This document shows positions 48,739 through 59,104 of a DNA stretch of 64,000 bases, piece by piece. Position numbers and translations under genes: made by a program. A model generated the notes under the pieces. That model did no database searches. It had not been told where the DNA came from and saw only the letters and a program-made list of their open reading frames with translations. Each line of letters starts with the position of its first letter. Position 1 is the first letter of the stretch. Source of the stretch: Ancistrus triradiatus (taxonomy: Eukaryota > Chordata > Actinopteri > Siluriformes > Loricariidae); assembly GCA_025084515.1 (NCBI GenBank), contig JAJAGP010000226.1, positions 134,501-198,500 of the forward strand. Direction: 5' to 3'.

Positions 48739-49665
48739 ACTCTGCCATCTGTCCAAAACTGATTCTTTAATTTGATCAGGAGCTTGGAAATAATAAAAGT
48801 ATTGCATACATTAAGTATGTCTATTTCTTTGGCTTTGAGTGAAGAGGTCCTAAATGAGACTTTATATAGTATATATGTCTTTGCATCTTCATTGCTTAAC
48901 CCTGTGAAGCACCCACAGTTCTGGAATGTATCCGAAATGGTCTCATATTCAGTATTCCATGTGTTCTACACACCATAGTAGTGCCTAATTATGGATTGGA
49001 TTTATTTGTTCATTTGACATCGCGTCAGTATCCATGGCTATGTGTAACAGGAGCAAGGTTATATTGATATTAGTCAAAAACATTCATACTGGGGGATATG
49101 AATGTTTAGAGAGACCAATTAACCCAACGCATGTCTTTCCAACTTGGTAGGAAACCCAAGTACCACGAGTATCTTCCCAGAAACAGGGAGAACATGCAAA
49201 CTCCACACAGGTAGAGTCCGAAGTTGGGATCGAACCAGGGATCTCTTAAGCTGTGTGGTGACCGTGCTGACCACCCAGTATATTATTTAGTCATTTTCCA
49301 GCATACAGGTTTATATGTACAGCTGCATTATGTATTTTATACTCCAATATTGAATACAATGTGTTACCTAAAACATTTATACCAAAATGACAGATTTTAA
49401 GACATGTTAACAGCCATGAATCCCCATAAACATAACATTTAAACACGAACATAATCTCGAACTTTGTAACTATAACAACAACGAGGTTTCAATGATGTAA
49501 AACTGTATTGAATATAAAGTGTCATGAAGGCTTCAAGCAAAGTGTAACCAATTATGAAAATGAATTCATAGAAAAGAGTAACAAAGTTGACTTACTTTCA
49601 GGGTCTGGTTCTTTGTCCTTGTCGAGAAAAATCTTACAGCAGTGTTTAATACATTCGGTCGCCAT
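35718..49665 (-). CDS. tc2n: tc2n (tandem C2 domains nuclear protein, Tac2-N), complete, eleven coding exons
   Basis: Exons in transcript order: 49665-49596, 48585-48391, 47376-47218, 46637-46564, 44194-44119, 43682-43576, 41655-41539, 40117-39926, 38884-38770, 37845-37646, 35828-35718. They join in phase to 471 residues (human 490). The N-terminus MATECIKHCC and the motif TEDYLLSKLPPDGKEVPFV match human TC2N. C2A spans about 205-325 (VEQVWITVVQ, VFMETFVFTLNLEQL, LQTHTPRKRTQGEC) and C2B about 332-455 (VCHAELQLSTCFQPVNSRMQ, KKKTKLSKASGGQVQWGET, IKLYSRGSLRRKYLLGQ). Calcium-coordinating aspartates are not evident in the expected loops. The end, SAWHRLGLI, carries the WHXL motif of C-type tandem-C2 proteins. 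Reported as nuclear in mammals; mechanism unclear. Exons 3-5 are less conserved and rest on phase and splice sites. Confidence 0.95.
36679..36945. repeat. Degenerate minisatellite, about 30-bp unit
   Basis: Repeated units of the form ACACATCTGG...GTGCTAGGAAAC: CATCTGGA or variants near 36689, 36719, 36767, 36797, 36827 and 36857. In tc2n intron 10. Confidence 0.75.
39552..39680 (+). repeat. SINE family A, 3' truncated
   Basis: Forward copy from the A-box-like head to TGCTTGGACTGTAAG; the L2-like tail is lost. In tc2n intron 8. Confidence 0.75.
40148..40635. mobile_element. CAGTGGTACC-type element, left end lost
   Basis: Starts inside the element (GTTCCAGACCCCCAG) and ends GTCGAGAACCGAGGTACCAC. 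Contains CTTTCGGTTGGCAGTCAGTA, as in the other copies. It begins about 30 bp upstream of tc2n exon 8. Confidence 0.65.
41688..42243. mobile_element. 556-bp MITE with GGGCCGGATTC ends, beside a tc2n splice acceptor
   Basis: Ends GGGCCGGATTCACGAAA / TTCGTGAATCCGGCCC are inverted and flanked by CAG at 41685-41687 and 42244-42246. It is the same type as 12094-12599. Only about 30 nt separate it from the 5' end of tc2n exon 7. Confidence 0.8.
42389..42589 (-). repeat. SINE family A, full-length
   Basis: Reverse copy close to the presumed consensus, with tail CATTTACATTTACATTTACA and an intact B-box. Probably a young insertion. In tc2n intron 6. Confidence 0.9.
42843..43470. repeat. Purine-rich tract in tc2n intron 6
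   Basis: About 600 bp dominated by AG, GAGA and GAAAG runs on the plus strand. It ends about 100 bp downstream of tc2n exon 6. Confidence 0.8.
44873..45030 (+). repeat. SINE family A
   Basis: Forward copy with a short deletion before CTGCCACTGTTGGGTCC and an eroded tail (TCTCTCCAGATAAGG). In tc2n intron 4. Confidence 0.75.
45285..45480 (-). repeat. Teleost interspersed repeat (CAAAGCAGC type)
   Basis: Contains TTGTCTCAAAGCAGCTTTAC, GACAGTGTCAAGGAAAAACT and GACCTTGGGAAGACCAAGAC. It is the reverse of the copy at 59240-59440, which has a readable duplication. Confidence 0.65.
45527..45590. repeat. Tetranucleotide microsatellites
   Basis: TATG units, then AATG and AAAT units. Confidence 0.85.
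47505..47995 (-). mobile_element. Tc1-like transposon fragment in tc2n intron 2
   Basis: The minus strand encodes RVVDAHQAGKGYKTITKEF continuing HQSTVRRIVYKWRKF, the N-terminal helix-turn-helix of Tc1-type transposases. The right end CACAAACTTTCAGGCACCAC is the transposon terminus also seen at 11979-12670. The catalytic part is absent. Confidence 0.8.
48690..48736. repeat. (TA)n microsatellite
   Basis: About 23 TA units after an A-rich stretch, about 100 bp upstream of tc2n exon 2. Confidence 0.95.
49090..49290 (-). repeat. SINE/LINE-tail repeat, second family
   Basis: GGGAGAACATGCAAACTCCA is the reverse of the core at 19960-19980. The rest is diverged. In tc2n intron 1. Confidence 0.55.
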
Positions 49666-49864
49666 AATAAATACCAGTCTTAATAACCCAGGCGAGATTT
49701 TTAGCTCAGGTTTCTTTGAGGTAAACCTGCAAAACTAAATGATTAATGACTTTAATGGTGGAATAACAGTAAACTAAGTCCCCTCGGACAATTAAATTAC
49801 GTTTATAAGATATAAAGAAGCGAGAAAAGTTAAACATCTAACTTTTAATCGGATTTATCAGCCT

Positions 49865-50060
49865 TACAGCGGCAGGTTGTCATTGTGTCGACTCGCAGCG
49901 ACACTGTTTAAAGGAGTCGGGAGCGCGCATTCTCCTACGCGCGCTTTCCTGCTTTATGAGGCGCGTGCACACTGTGCTCACACTGAGGTAATGGAAGAGC
50001 GCGCTCACGAGGCAGAAAATTGGACTATTTTTGTCGTGTGTAATAGCGCCGACTAAATCT
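49865..50060 (-). promoter_or_regulatory. tc2n: Putative tc2n promoter, CpG-rich patch
   Basis: A dense run of CG dinucleotides (GCGCGCATTCTCCTACGCGC and neighbours) 200-400 bp upstream of the first coding exon. A possible acceptor at about 49731 (minus TTTTGCAG) suggests a non-coding first exon inside this patch. Not proven. Confidence 0.45.
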
Positions 50061-50094
50061 TTAATCTAGAATGTTCCTCCGTACAAAACAGCTT

Positions 50095-50940
50095 CAACTC
50101 TGGGATGTTGGTGAGTTTCCTTACATAAACTGCTCACATCGGTTCGTTGCACACCATTTCAGTTGGATTAGGTCAGGACTGTGAGTTGGTCATTCTAACA
50201 CATGAACTTTATACTTTTTAACCATAGAATGACGTGTGCTTAGGGTCGTTGTCTTGCTGCATGACCCACATTCTCTTAAGATTCAGTTCACACTAATATT
50301 TCCTTCAGAATTTCCTGGTGTAATTCAGAAGTCATGGTTTCATCAATGCTGGCAAGATGTCCTAGCCAAGATGCAGCAAAACAGGCCCAAACCATGATAC
50401 AATCACCACCAAGTTTCACAGACAAGATAAGGATCTTGTGCTGGAAAGCAGCATTTCCTTTTCTCCAAACATACTACTCCTCATTTAAACCAAAAAGTTC
50501 TGATTGGTCTCACTCATCCACAAACTTCACGTTTTTCCACTAGCCTTCAGATTTGTTTACTGCACACAGTCTTTTGGACTCTCCTTGCAACCCTGCCACA
50601 TGTACCACTGTTGTGACTCCTAATGGTGGACTCTTGAACATTATCGTTAGCTAATGTGAAATAGGCCTTGAGTTGCTTAGAAGTTACCCTGGTTTCTTTC
50701 TTTTGTGTTCTTGGACTGATCTTTCTTGGTTCGACCAGTCCTGGGGAGGGTGACAATGGTCTTGACTTAGTATAATATTAGTATAAATATACTGAGACCA
50801 AGTCTCATTTCTTTAATTGGGTTCTCTTGGCCATTTTTAGGACTTGTGTGAATATCTGATGATGTTTTCGTCCATATTCCTGCAGAAATACAGAAAATAC
50901 TAAAGGACCATAAATCTTTAAGCAACATTATATGTAGTAT
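50095..50940 (-). mobile_element. Tc1-like transposon remnant between tc2n and fbln5
   Basis: Contains phrases of the same Tc1-like family as 47505-47995, such as GTCTTGCTGCATGACCCAC, GATGCAGCAAAACAGGCCCA and CTTGTGTGAATATCTGATG. The reverse strand corresponds to the middle and end of the transposase, with multiple stops. Confidence 0.7.
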
Positions 50941-51605
50941 TGTAGTTATTCATTGTTTATTCATTGTTTTACAAAATTTCAGTAAAATCACTTGCCACTC
51001 ATTCTCAGGTCATCAAGTTTACCTTTATTTGACGAACCAGGCTCTCTTATCACACTGACAAATAAAAAACCGATAAACAACAGGTGATCTGGGAATAGGT
51101 GACTGGTGAACTGAAGTAAACACAGAGTTTAAGTATGCTTTATGTAAAGTTCGCTTTCACAGTTTGTTTACCAGAGCTATGAGTCTAAAACCACTTAGTG
51201 TGGCAAAAACACTTTTTAACAATTGGCTTCATTATTTCAGAAAGTGACCTCTTAAACAGAAAGAAAAACAACTCAAATCATAACAACAAGGGAGCAAAAG
51301 ACATAAATATCCATCTTAATGGATCGATTTGAGTGAACATGGAGATTGTACAGGTAACAGGCTGCAACTTTTTACTAGCCATCATTATGACGAAAAATTT
51401 GGCTCCATTTGATGTGACACGTCAGTTCTGTTACAGAAACAAAAGCAAAACTAAAAGGCTGAACATAACTGTAAAACAGTCCAGAACTGTAAAACTGACA
51501 TGAACAAACACAGCTGCCTGGATGGATCATAATGCACTAACAGAAAGTCCAGGATGGAGGTAAAGAACATGGAAATGTGTAAAGACAGATGTCTTGTGAG
51601 GCGTC
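50941..51605. other. Downstream of fbln5, no gene seen
   Basis: Should hold the fbln5 3' UTR. I could not assign its end. Confidence 0.4.
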
Positions 51606-54600
51606 TCAGAAAGGGTACTCTGAGACGAATACTGTGAGGCGGATGATGGAACTGCCGCGAAAGTTGATGACATTGTTGACCGTAACCATTTCCAGGTCCA
51701 GGACAACAGTCCTCGGTCCTTTGATCGGCCGGGATAGGACCAGAGTGGCACTGACGTTGCTGGTTTGCTGTGACAGAGAGTAGATTTATGGTAAATACAA
51801 AGCAAGCATCACAACACTGTCACATTCGTAGATTAAAGAAGCTTTGGGTTCGCATCTCTGATCAGAAAACCGTGACCCACAGACTCAATTGGAGAAATAA
51901 GGAACAAACTCTACAGAAAACCACGGCGCACTATCAGGTTGTTCACATGTTTACAGCGCCCTCTAGTGACTTCCCGAGATAACGCAACATTTTGTATTCA
52001 TACGTTTATGTAATTATAGCGTTAAATGTAAAGAATATATAGTTATTTCTTATCAATACACAACTCAGACTTTGCAAATTCCATCCTGGGAGGCTCATTC
52101 AGATTATGTTCTTTCCCTCATGCCAGAATTTAGCATTTTTTAATAAAACTCAAGAGCTTATTTGACACCACCTTCATGGTTTTCCACAGTCTTTATGTTT
52201 ATGTACTCCCTATCAGTGGCCAAAGTTTCATTTCAACCATGGGGGAGGACACACTGCTCACACCACCCAACCGATAATTATAATAATGTTAATTCAAACA
52301 TAGGATATGCTACACGAGGAACGAAAAAATGTTATTTAATATGCCAAACATCGCACCTTGAATATGAATATATATTTACTATGAGGATATTTTAAATTAA
52401 AATTTTATTTGAACCAGCAATGTCTCACAATAGTACAGATAGCACATCCACTTTTAAATGTTTGAGTAGTGGAATTAATATGCTAAAAACATGGACTGCA
52501 TTCCCCATGCTTCAGACATGGATAAGGACATAACGACATGCCGGAAAAACCAAGCTCAGAGACACACACTGGTGGCAGTCAACCCTTCTTCTTCTTCTTT
52601 CGGCTTCTCCCTTTATCAGGGGTCGCCACAGCGAGTTAAACAAAACATTTCCACCTCACCCTGTTACTCCACGTCCTCTTACTCTTCACCCCAACTCCCT
52701 GCATATCTTCATTCACCAAACAACCAAATAACTCCTCTTTGGTCTTCCTCTCCGTCTCTTGCCTGGCAGCTCCATCGCCAACATCCTCCTACCAATATAT
52801 CCACTATCCCTCCTCTGCACATGTCCAAACCATCTCAGTCTTCCCTCTCGAATTTTGTCTCCCAATTTTCCAACCTGTGCTGTCCCTCTGATGATCTCAT
52901 TCCTAATCCTGTCCACCCTATACACTCCTAAAGAGAACCTCAACATCTTAAGTTCTGCCATCTCCAGCTCTGCTTCCTGTCTCTTTGTCAGTGCCACTGT
53001 CTCTAACCCATACAACAAGGCTGGTCACACAGCACTCCTGACACTCTTCTCCACCCAGTCCATCCTGCCTGAACTCTCTTCTTTACCTCCTTTCCACTGG
53101 TGGCAGTCAACCCAAATTGCTTTATTCACACAGTGCATTAATCCCACCTAGTCACTTTGTTGTGTTAATATATAGTAAACATATACAGTGGTACCTCAGA
53201 AGGCTGCTAATGCTAACTGCAGCCTGTGTTCTGGAGCATCAAGTTCCTGTTTCCTTTCGGCTGACAGTCAATACAACCCTTTTTAGGACCCATGGAGACT
53301 TATATAGAATACAGTACTGTAGATACGAAAATAAAGAAAAACACAATAATCACAGCGGAGATCTCTGAGCTATTGTGAACCTGAATCACTGAGTGACTGT
53401 GTACTGAATCGTGAATCGAGTTTCGGCTGAAATGACAGCTCGACTCGTACAAGTTTAAGCAAGTGCGCCAAGTACCACGCAAAAGATGAGAACCAAGACA
53501 AATTTTTCTAGTCAAAATGCATCGAGAACCAAATTCGACGACTTCTGAGGTGGTCAAGAACTGAGGTACCACTGCATATATATTCATATTCTGAGCATTT
53601 ACTGGTGCGCGAACCAGCAGCTCCGCTTACCTCCCTCCAGAGTAGCCAACCATAACTGTTTAAAAATAACATGATTCAATAAAACTAATAATTAGTTCTG
53701 GACAAATCTAACAGCCGAAAGAAAGCACATCACACTATTAATAACAAAATCACATAGGTGCTGTGAGCAGGAATTATTGAGGGAACAAGTTATCCATCTT
53801 CAAATTTTAAGGGGCAACTGACCCAATCCCCTCTGCCACACAAAAAAATAGGCCTATGCTTCCTATCACATGGTGGTCATGGTAACATATTGTGGATATC
53901 ACTCAGTGTCAGACAGTGTGCCTGGGAGTGATAATATTCAGACGAGCAGTTCAAGCTGTGAATCATAAATAATGGAGACACTCCAACGCTTTGGGAAAAC
54001 CACCGCCCTGCACGTGCAACACACAAGCAACTATCCGAAAGGAACTTGAGTCGAGGCGTACGGCAAAGCGGACGATTTGGATGAACTCCAGATGACGCCT
54101 ACACTTGGAACACCATTTCTTTTCTCCTCCAGACTGTTATCAACCTCCTCCGGATTAATTACTTCGCGCAGCGCTCCACTCACCCGCATGTAAAACTCTC
54201 GGCCCTCGTTGCCAGATTTGATCTGAAAGATGTAGAAGGCCCCTGGATAGCGCGTGGTGGCCTGCATCTGAAATATATCAGCAGGGACACTGCGTCCAGA
54301 GGACAGGTCCATGTGCCGGTACAGAATGGTAAAGGGCTTGTCTCGACAAGCAGGATTCTCCGCCGAACACATACACTGACTGAAAAGGACAAAAATATGA
54401 GCGGTCACCTTCGTTATCATCTCAATATTCATCGTGACATGATGAACTGATGGACCGTGACTCACTTGTCACTCAGCTCTATGTAGGGTAATTCACACGT
54501 AAGGGGGTCCAGGCATGTGTACCCTCCCTGGAAATTGAAACACACGTGTTCTATTGTACACGTGTTGTTACCGGACTCGCATTCATTGAGGTCTTGGAAA

Positions 54601-57600
54601 TCAAAACACACAACAGTTAGGAGTGAGCGTGGTCAACATGGATAACCAAACTATGAATTACCTGTAGTAAATTGCAAAAGGAGAGCATAGAGACACAAAC
54701 ACAGTATACACACATGAATACACACAATAACATTCACATACATTCATAAATATGGACCGAAAGTACACAATCATTCCTATGTTATTCCAAAATATATCCT
54801 GAAACATATGACGTGTGGACTGTGGTAGCCTAGCGGTTAAGGTACTGGACTATGGACCAAAAGGTCCAGGGTTCAAATCCCATCTCTGCCAAGCTGCCAC
54901 TGTTGGCTCCTTGAGCAAGGCCCTTAACCCAAAATTGCTTGGATTGTAAGATCGCATCAATTGTAAGCATTGCATCCCTGACAGACTGGTGATTCCTCTC
55001 TGAGAGTAAATACTTGTGGGTCAGTTTTGTGTGTCTGATGCTGCACCTTGTGTATGCTTTTCGAATCAAGAAAGTAGCAGATGATATTTCCTTGATTATA
55101 TTTATGTCCACGTCGGCCATGTCTGTGTTTGAGCAGAAGACGGAGTTCCAGTTTACTGGTATACCAAACAATCTGGCCATTACCTTCACAACTCCGTCCA
55201 TCTTCAAAGACATAGTAACCAGGCGGACACGTGCAGGAGAACGAGCCTGGAGTGTTTATGCACGTGTGCTGACACAGGAAATCTGAGAAACTGCATTCAT
55301 CCAGATCTGGCAACAGAGGAGCTCATATAAGAAACACACTCACACAATGAATATACACATCCACACAACACATGTATATCCAAACACACACACACATAAA
55401 ATATACACAGCACACTTGAATTTCTAATCAGGTAAACAAGCTAGAGGTACTAAGGAAGAAATCATGTCCCCATCCACATTCACTGCTTGCTTCCTCAACA
55501 CTACTTTTTAAATAGTCTTCTGACAAGCAAAAGGATGTTCTCATGATGAACACACAACCTTTAAATAAACGCAGTACCTTCCATATCTTGCGATTTGTAC
55601 TACTGCACTGAAAACCATATCCAATAACATATTTCATTCAGCACAATCACCCAGTATTACAGAAAAACCTAATCTGCTGCCACCTGCTGGACACCTTCCG
55701 AACTTCAATGACAAGGCTTACAGGTAAGCTTCATGTGCTAGCAGTGCAGATATAATTTTGGCATTACAAAACAAAGACTTACTACGTATCTCTGATGAAA
55801 ATCAAATCTTGAAAGATTTGATGGTGACATTAAGCCCAATAATTATGAAATAATCACGTAGGGGTGGGCGATATGACTGATACGCAAATGCTGACTTGGC
55901 ATCCCAACCAGATTTATTCACCAGCTCTGCTTATGTTCACTCTGACTTATTATTAAACTGATAATAGCCCAGAATGGAAGGGTCCGTAGAGTTAGTTCAT
56001 TTGGTGGTAACCGAAAAAAAATATTTACTATGTATATGGAACGGGTTTGGATTTTACAGAATGGGCACGACGCAAACAACAGTTGTGCAAAATATCCAAA
56101 GGCAAGAAAATGCAAGTAAGTGGTTCAACGCTCTAAAAGGAAGCACCCCTAGTTCGAACTTATTCCCGATCCAAACTCGTCCAAAATCGTACAAAATAGT
56201 CTCCATATAAAATATGGGTGCTCAAGCACTGAGCCAATTCTTTCTGTTTCATCTACGGCTCCCTGTTCCATACTCCTAAATCTTATATACAAACATTCGA
56301 GATCCAGATGTGACAGTACTTTCACCTGCTTTCTTCTTCTCTCCTCATCTTTCCAAATCATCCACCCCCAATCTCATGCTTCCCTTCCCTTCAGTACTAC
56401 TGTCCTTCAAAACCTATCTATGCTCCTGTTCTCTCCCTTCTATCTCTCCATCTTTATCTCTTCTCCTCTCCTCCTTGCTCTTCCTGTGCCCTGCTTTTCA
56501 CCGCTTCCTCCTCTGATCACCGATGCAGGTAGTTCCGTCCGAGGCGAGCTCGAAGCCTTCGTCACAGTTACACATGAAGGAGCCGTATGTGTTCAAACAG
56601 CCGTGAGAGCAGGGGTTCGTATCACACTCGTTTATGTCTGCGGAGAAAAAGATGGAGAGGAATCGTTTTAATTCCAGTTCTCGTCCAAGATCTACGTCGA
56701 CCACCTCGGAACTCGTCGAATTATTTCGAGTTCTCGATGCATTTTGACTAGCAAAATTTGTTTTTCTTTATTTTTATATCTGTGGTACTGTATTCTTAGT
56801 GCAAATAAGTATCCATGGGTCCAAAACAGGTCAATTATAAGAGCCAACAAAAAGGAACACAGGCTCCAGTTAGCTCAGCAGATATGCTGTTACCCTGAGT
56901 TCACCAATAGGGTAAGTGTTTTGCTTCTACTTTTCACTTTCAATCCATTACTTCAGTGTTTCCCAACCTTTCTGAGCCACGCAACTATTTCACATTAGAA
57001 AAATCACAAGGCACACCACCAAACAAAAATGTCACAAAAAGTATATTTATTGAAATATAATGAAAATCTAGTCTCAATTTACTTAGTCAGTGTGAAATCT
57101 GGGCCTGTTTAGTTGAACACAAAGCTGATATTCTTGCAGGAATTGAATTAAGACACACACAAAGGTCTTCCTCAACAGTCTCTCTCTCCATTTTCATCTT
57201 TATAGCAGTCATGCTTGAAAAGCCCCTCTTGCATAGATACGTTGTGGAGAAAGGGAGCAGAACCCACTTAATTGGAGCAAGAAGTTGTACTGCCCTCTAG
57301 TGGACGAGAATTTAATTGTTCTGCCTGTATCTCCATGCCGCTGGCTTGCGGCACAGTGGTTGGCACGGAAATACTCACTAAATCACATGACATTTTTCAA
57401 CACTTTATTATAATATAAGCTTTGTGTTAATGACTTTGGCCAACTCTAGCTTAATGTAAGTGTTAATGTGTAATCGGCTGCGCTATGATACAGTATAGAC
57501 TTTATTAAACTCCTCGGTTCATGATACATTTACCTTCTGAGGGATTTCTCAGAACATACCCCCAACGTAAATCAGGGCGCACCTGTGCAATACGACTCCA

Positions 57601-58866
57601 TTAATGCATATAATGCCTTATACAGTGTGGATTTTCTGGAGGTCTGGAATGGATTCATTCAATTTACATGGTTCCTTATGGGAAAAATTGCTTGGTACTC
57701 GTTGTTTTCGGTCCTCGACGAGCCATGAGAACTTGGGTACCACTGTACTCTTTCCAGGACGTAGTGAGTGAAGTACTCCACATTATATTTTTTATAATAA
57801 CTACCCTACACTGCCAGTCTTTTTCTCGTACAGAAGAAAAATGTCCATCATTTTTCATCACTTTCATTCACCAAGTCTGTCTGTTGATGTCTTACAACAC
57901 AGCCTTGCACTTAACTGGAACTGTACAGGTCTATTCCGAGAGCCGATACACAAGACAACTGAAAATATCCAGCGCACATGACAGGGCGAGACTGTAAGCG
58001 TGTATACCTGTGCAGGTCCTACTGTCAGTATTCAGGTTGAATCCTGGGTTGCAGGAGCAGGAATAAGAGCCTGGCAGGTTGGCACAGAGTTGCTGGCAGT
58101 AACCGTAGCGGCACTCGTCAATATCTGGATATTAGAGAGGTTTTGAAGAGAAGATGAGTGAAAGACAAACACAATTCTGTGGCGTAATAAATCACTTTTC
58201 TGCAGTTGAACTGCCTTCTTAATGAAACGCAGCTGTGTTTCATAATGTGTCTTGTCTTAAAATCAGGTCCAAGCATTTAGGCAATGAAATCATGAACTTC
58301 CTGTCGAAGAAACACTATTTTCTTTGTTACGCTGGTTAGGAAATGCCACATGCCTATCTGAACAAAGCCCTGTTATTTATTTAGCTAGTGAGGAAACCTT
58401 GATATGTTTAGTTCTGCCCCTGCATGGTGTAAGAGTAAACCAGATGAGGAATGAGCCTCCAAACAAAACAAGTTCTGGGCTCTCATCCACAGAGCAGGGT
58501 CCGTTTGGGACATGTTTTCTGCAAAGCACACGTTCTTGGAGCCTCTTTACACCTTGCATTGCGATGTGGTTTTGGTGATCGGATCACGTTCGGATGTCAC
58601 TTGACCGCATGAAAGTGTAAACACACCCGATGTCCAGATTCAGTCATGAAACACAAGGTGTAAACAGGCTACTGAAAACTGGTTCAGCAATAGAAGCACC
58701 ATTACCTGCAGAGTCAAGCATTCAGGCATTCGATCATACTCACCCTGGCACTGCCCGTTTTGCAGCCAGTAACCCTCCAAGCAAGAGCAGCTGTAGCCGC
58801 CCTCCGTATTTATACACAATTGTGTTGGGTTACACTGATGGGACTGGGTCTCACACTCGTCAATGT
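51606..58866 (-). CDS. fbln5: fbln5 (fibulin-5), 3' seven exons, 5' partial
   Basis: Exons in transcript order: 58866-58744, 58124-58008, 56637-56521, 55306-55184, 54592-54466, 54379-54184, 51767-51606, coding 320 residues. The first five each carry one calcium-binding EGF module starting D-x-[DN]-E-C (DIDECETQSHQCNPTQ, DIDECRYGYCQQLC, DINECDTNPCSHGC, DLDECSFSDFLCQHTC, DLNECESGNNTC). The last two encode the fibulin-type C-terminus (CRDKPFTILYRHMDLSSGRS, DIFQMQATTRYPGAFYIFQI, NNVINFRGSSIIRL, VFVSEYPF). This matches human FBLN5 from about residue 127 to its end. Family knowledge: a secreted glycoprotein that brings tropoelastin onto microfibrils in elastic fibres and binds integrins through an RGD in the first EGF module. 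That module and the signal peptide are not in these exons. A sequon NNTC falls where human has NHTC; NVS in the last exon is extra. Confidence 0.96.
51957..51970 (-). promoter_or_regulatory. CTCF-like motif in fbln5 last intron
   Basis: Minus strand TCACTAGAGGGCGC, one mismatch from the CTCF core. Confidence 0.35.
52586..53094 (-). mobile_element. RTE-like non-LTR retrotransposon 3' fragment with target duplication
   Basis: Minus-strand translation includes LRWFGHVQRRDSGYIGRRML and ELPGKRRRGRPKRS, the C-terminal end of RTE-type ORF2 proteins. It ends in a (GAA)n-like tail on the minus strand. The 19-bp CACTGGTGGCAGTCAACCC flanks it at 52567-52585 and 53095-53113. In fbln5's last intron. Confidence 0.85.
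53188..53574. mobile_element. CAGTGGTACC-type element with both ends
   Basis: Starts ACAGTGGTACCTCAGAAGG and ends GTCAAGAACTGAGGTACCAC. Interior has CTTTCGGCTGACAGTCAATA. Best-preserved termini of the four copies, though shorter overall. Confidence 0.7.
54819..54970 (+). repeat. SINE family A in fbln5 intron
   Basis: Forward copy with head TGGTAGCCTAGCGGTTAAGG and B-box GGTTCAAATCC; it lacks the L2-like tail. Confidence 0.8.
55675..55690 (-). promoter_or_regulatory. CTCF-like motif in fbln5 intron, best match
   Basis: Minus strand CCAGCAGGTGGCAG matches all positions of CCASYAGRKGGCRS. Confidence 0.5.
56300..56515. repeat. Pyrimidine-rich tract
   Basis: C/T-rich plus-strand tract adjoining the donor side of fbln5's DINEC exon (56521-56637). 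Frames across it are artefacts. Confidence 0.7.
56697..57747. mobile_element. CAGTGGTACC-type element, long copy
   Basis: Left part has GACCACCTCGGAACTCGTCG and TTCGAGTTCTCGATGCATTT; the right end is GAACTTGGGTACCACTGT. The middle (about 56950-57350) is not present in the other copies and may be a separate insertion. In fbln5 intron. Confidence 0.6.
57291..57304 (-). promoter_or_regulatory. CTCF-like motif inside a repeat
   Basis: Minus strand CCACTAGAGGGCAG-like (CCACTAGAGGGCA). It lies in the middle insert of the long CAGTGGTACC-type element, so it may be transposon-borne. Confidence 0.4.
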
Positions 58867-59104
58867 CTGGGAGAGAAAAGAAGGGAAAAGAATATCACAC
58901 TCCAGTCTAAACCAAGCCCTGGCCTGGAATTTGGCATTTCCGCTCACCCCGCCTGCTAAGCCATGAAGCTAGCTAATTGAATAAGTGCTACTAATTAGTA
59001 ATAGAGAATTTATTTAGCATTACTGCTTATAAGACAGCAGGAGTTCAATGGTTCAAAGGAGTTCAAAGGCTCTGGACTACTCGGTTTGCCAAGGTACCAC
59101 TGAG

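Noticed and set aside
52713..53018. Minus-strand 101-residue frame as a host gene
   Set aside because: Its sequence is the C-terminal end of an RTE-type ORF2 inside a fragment with target duplications.
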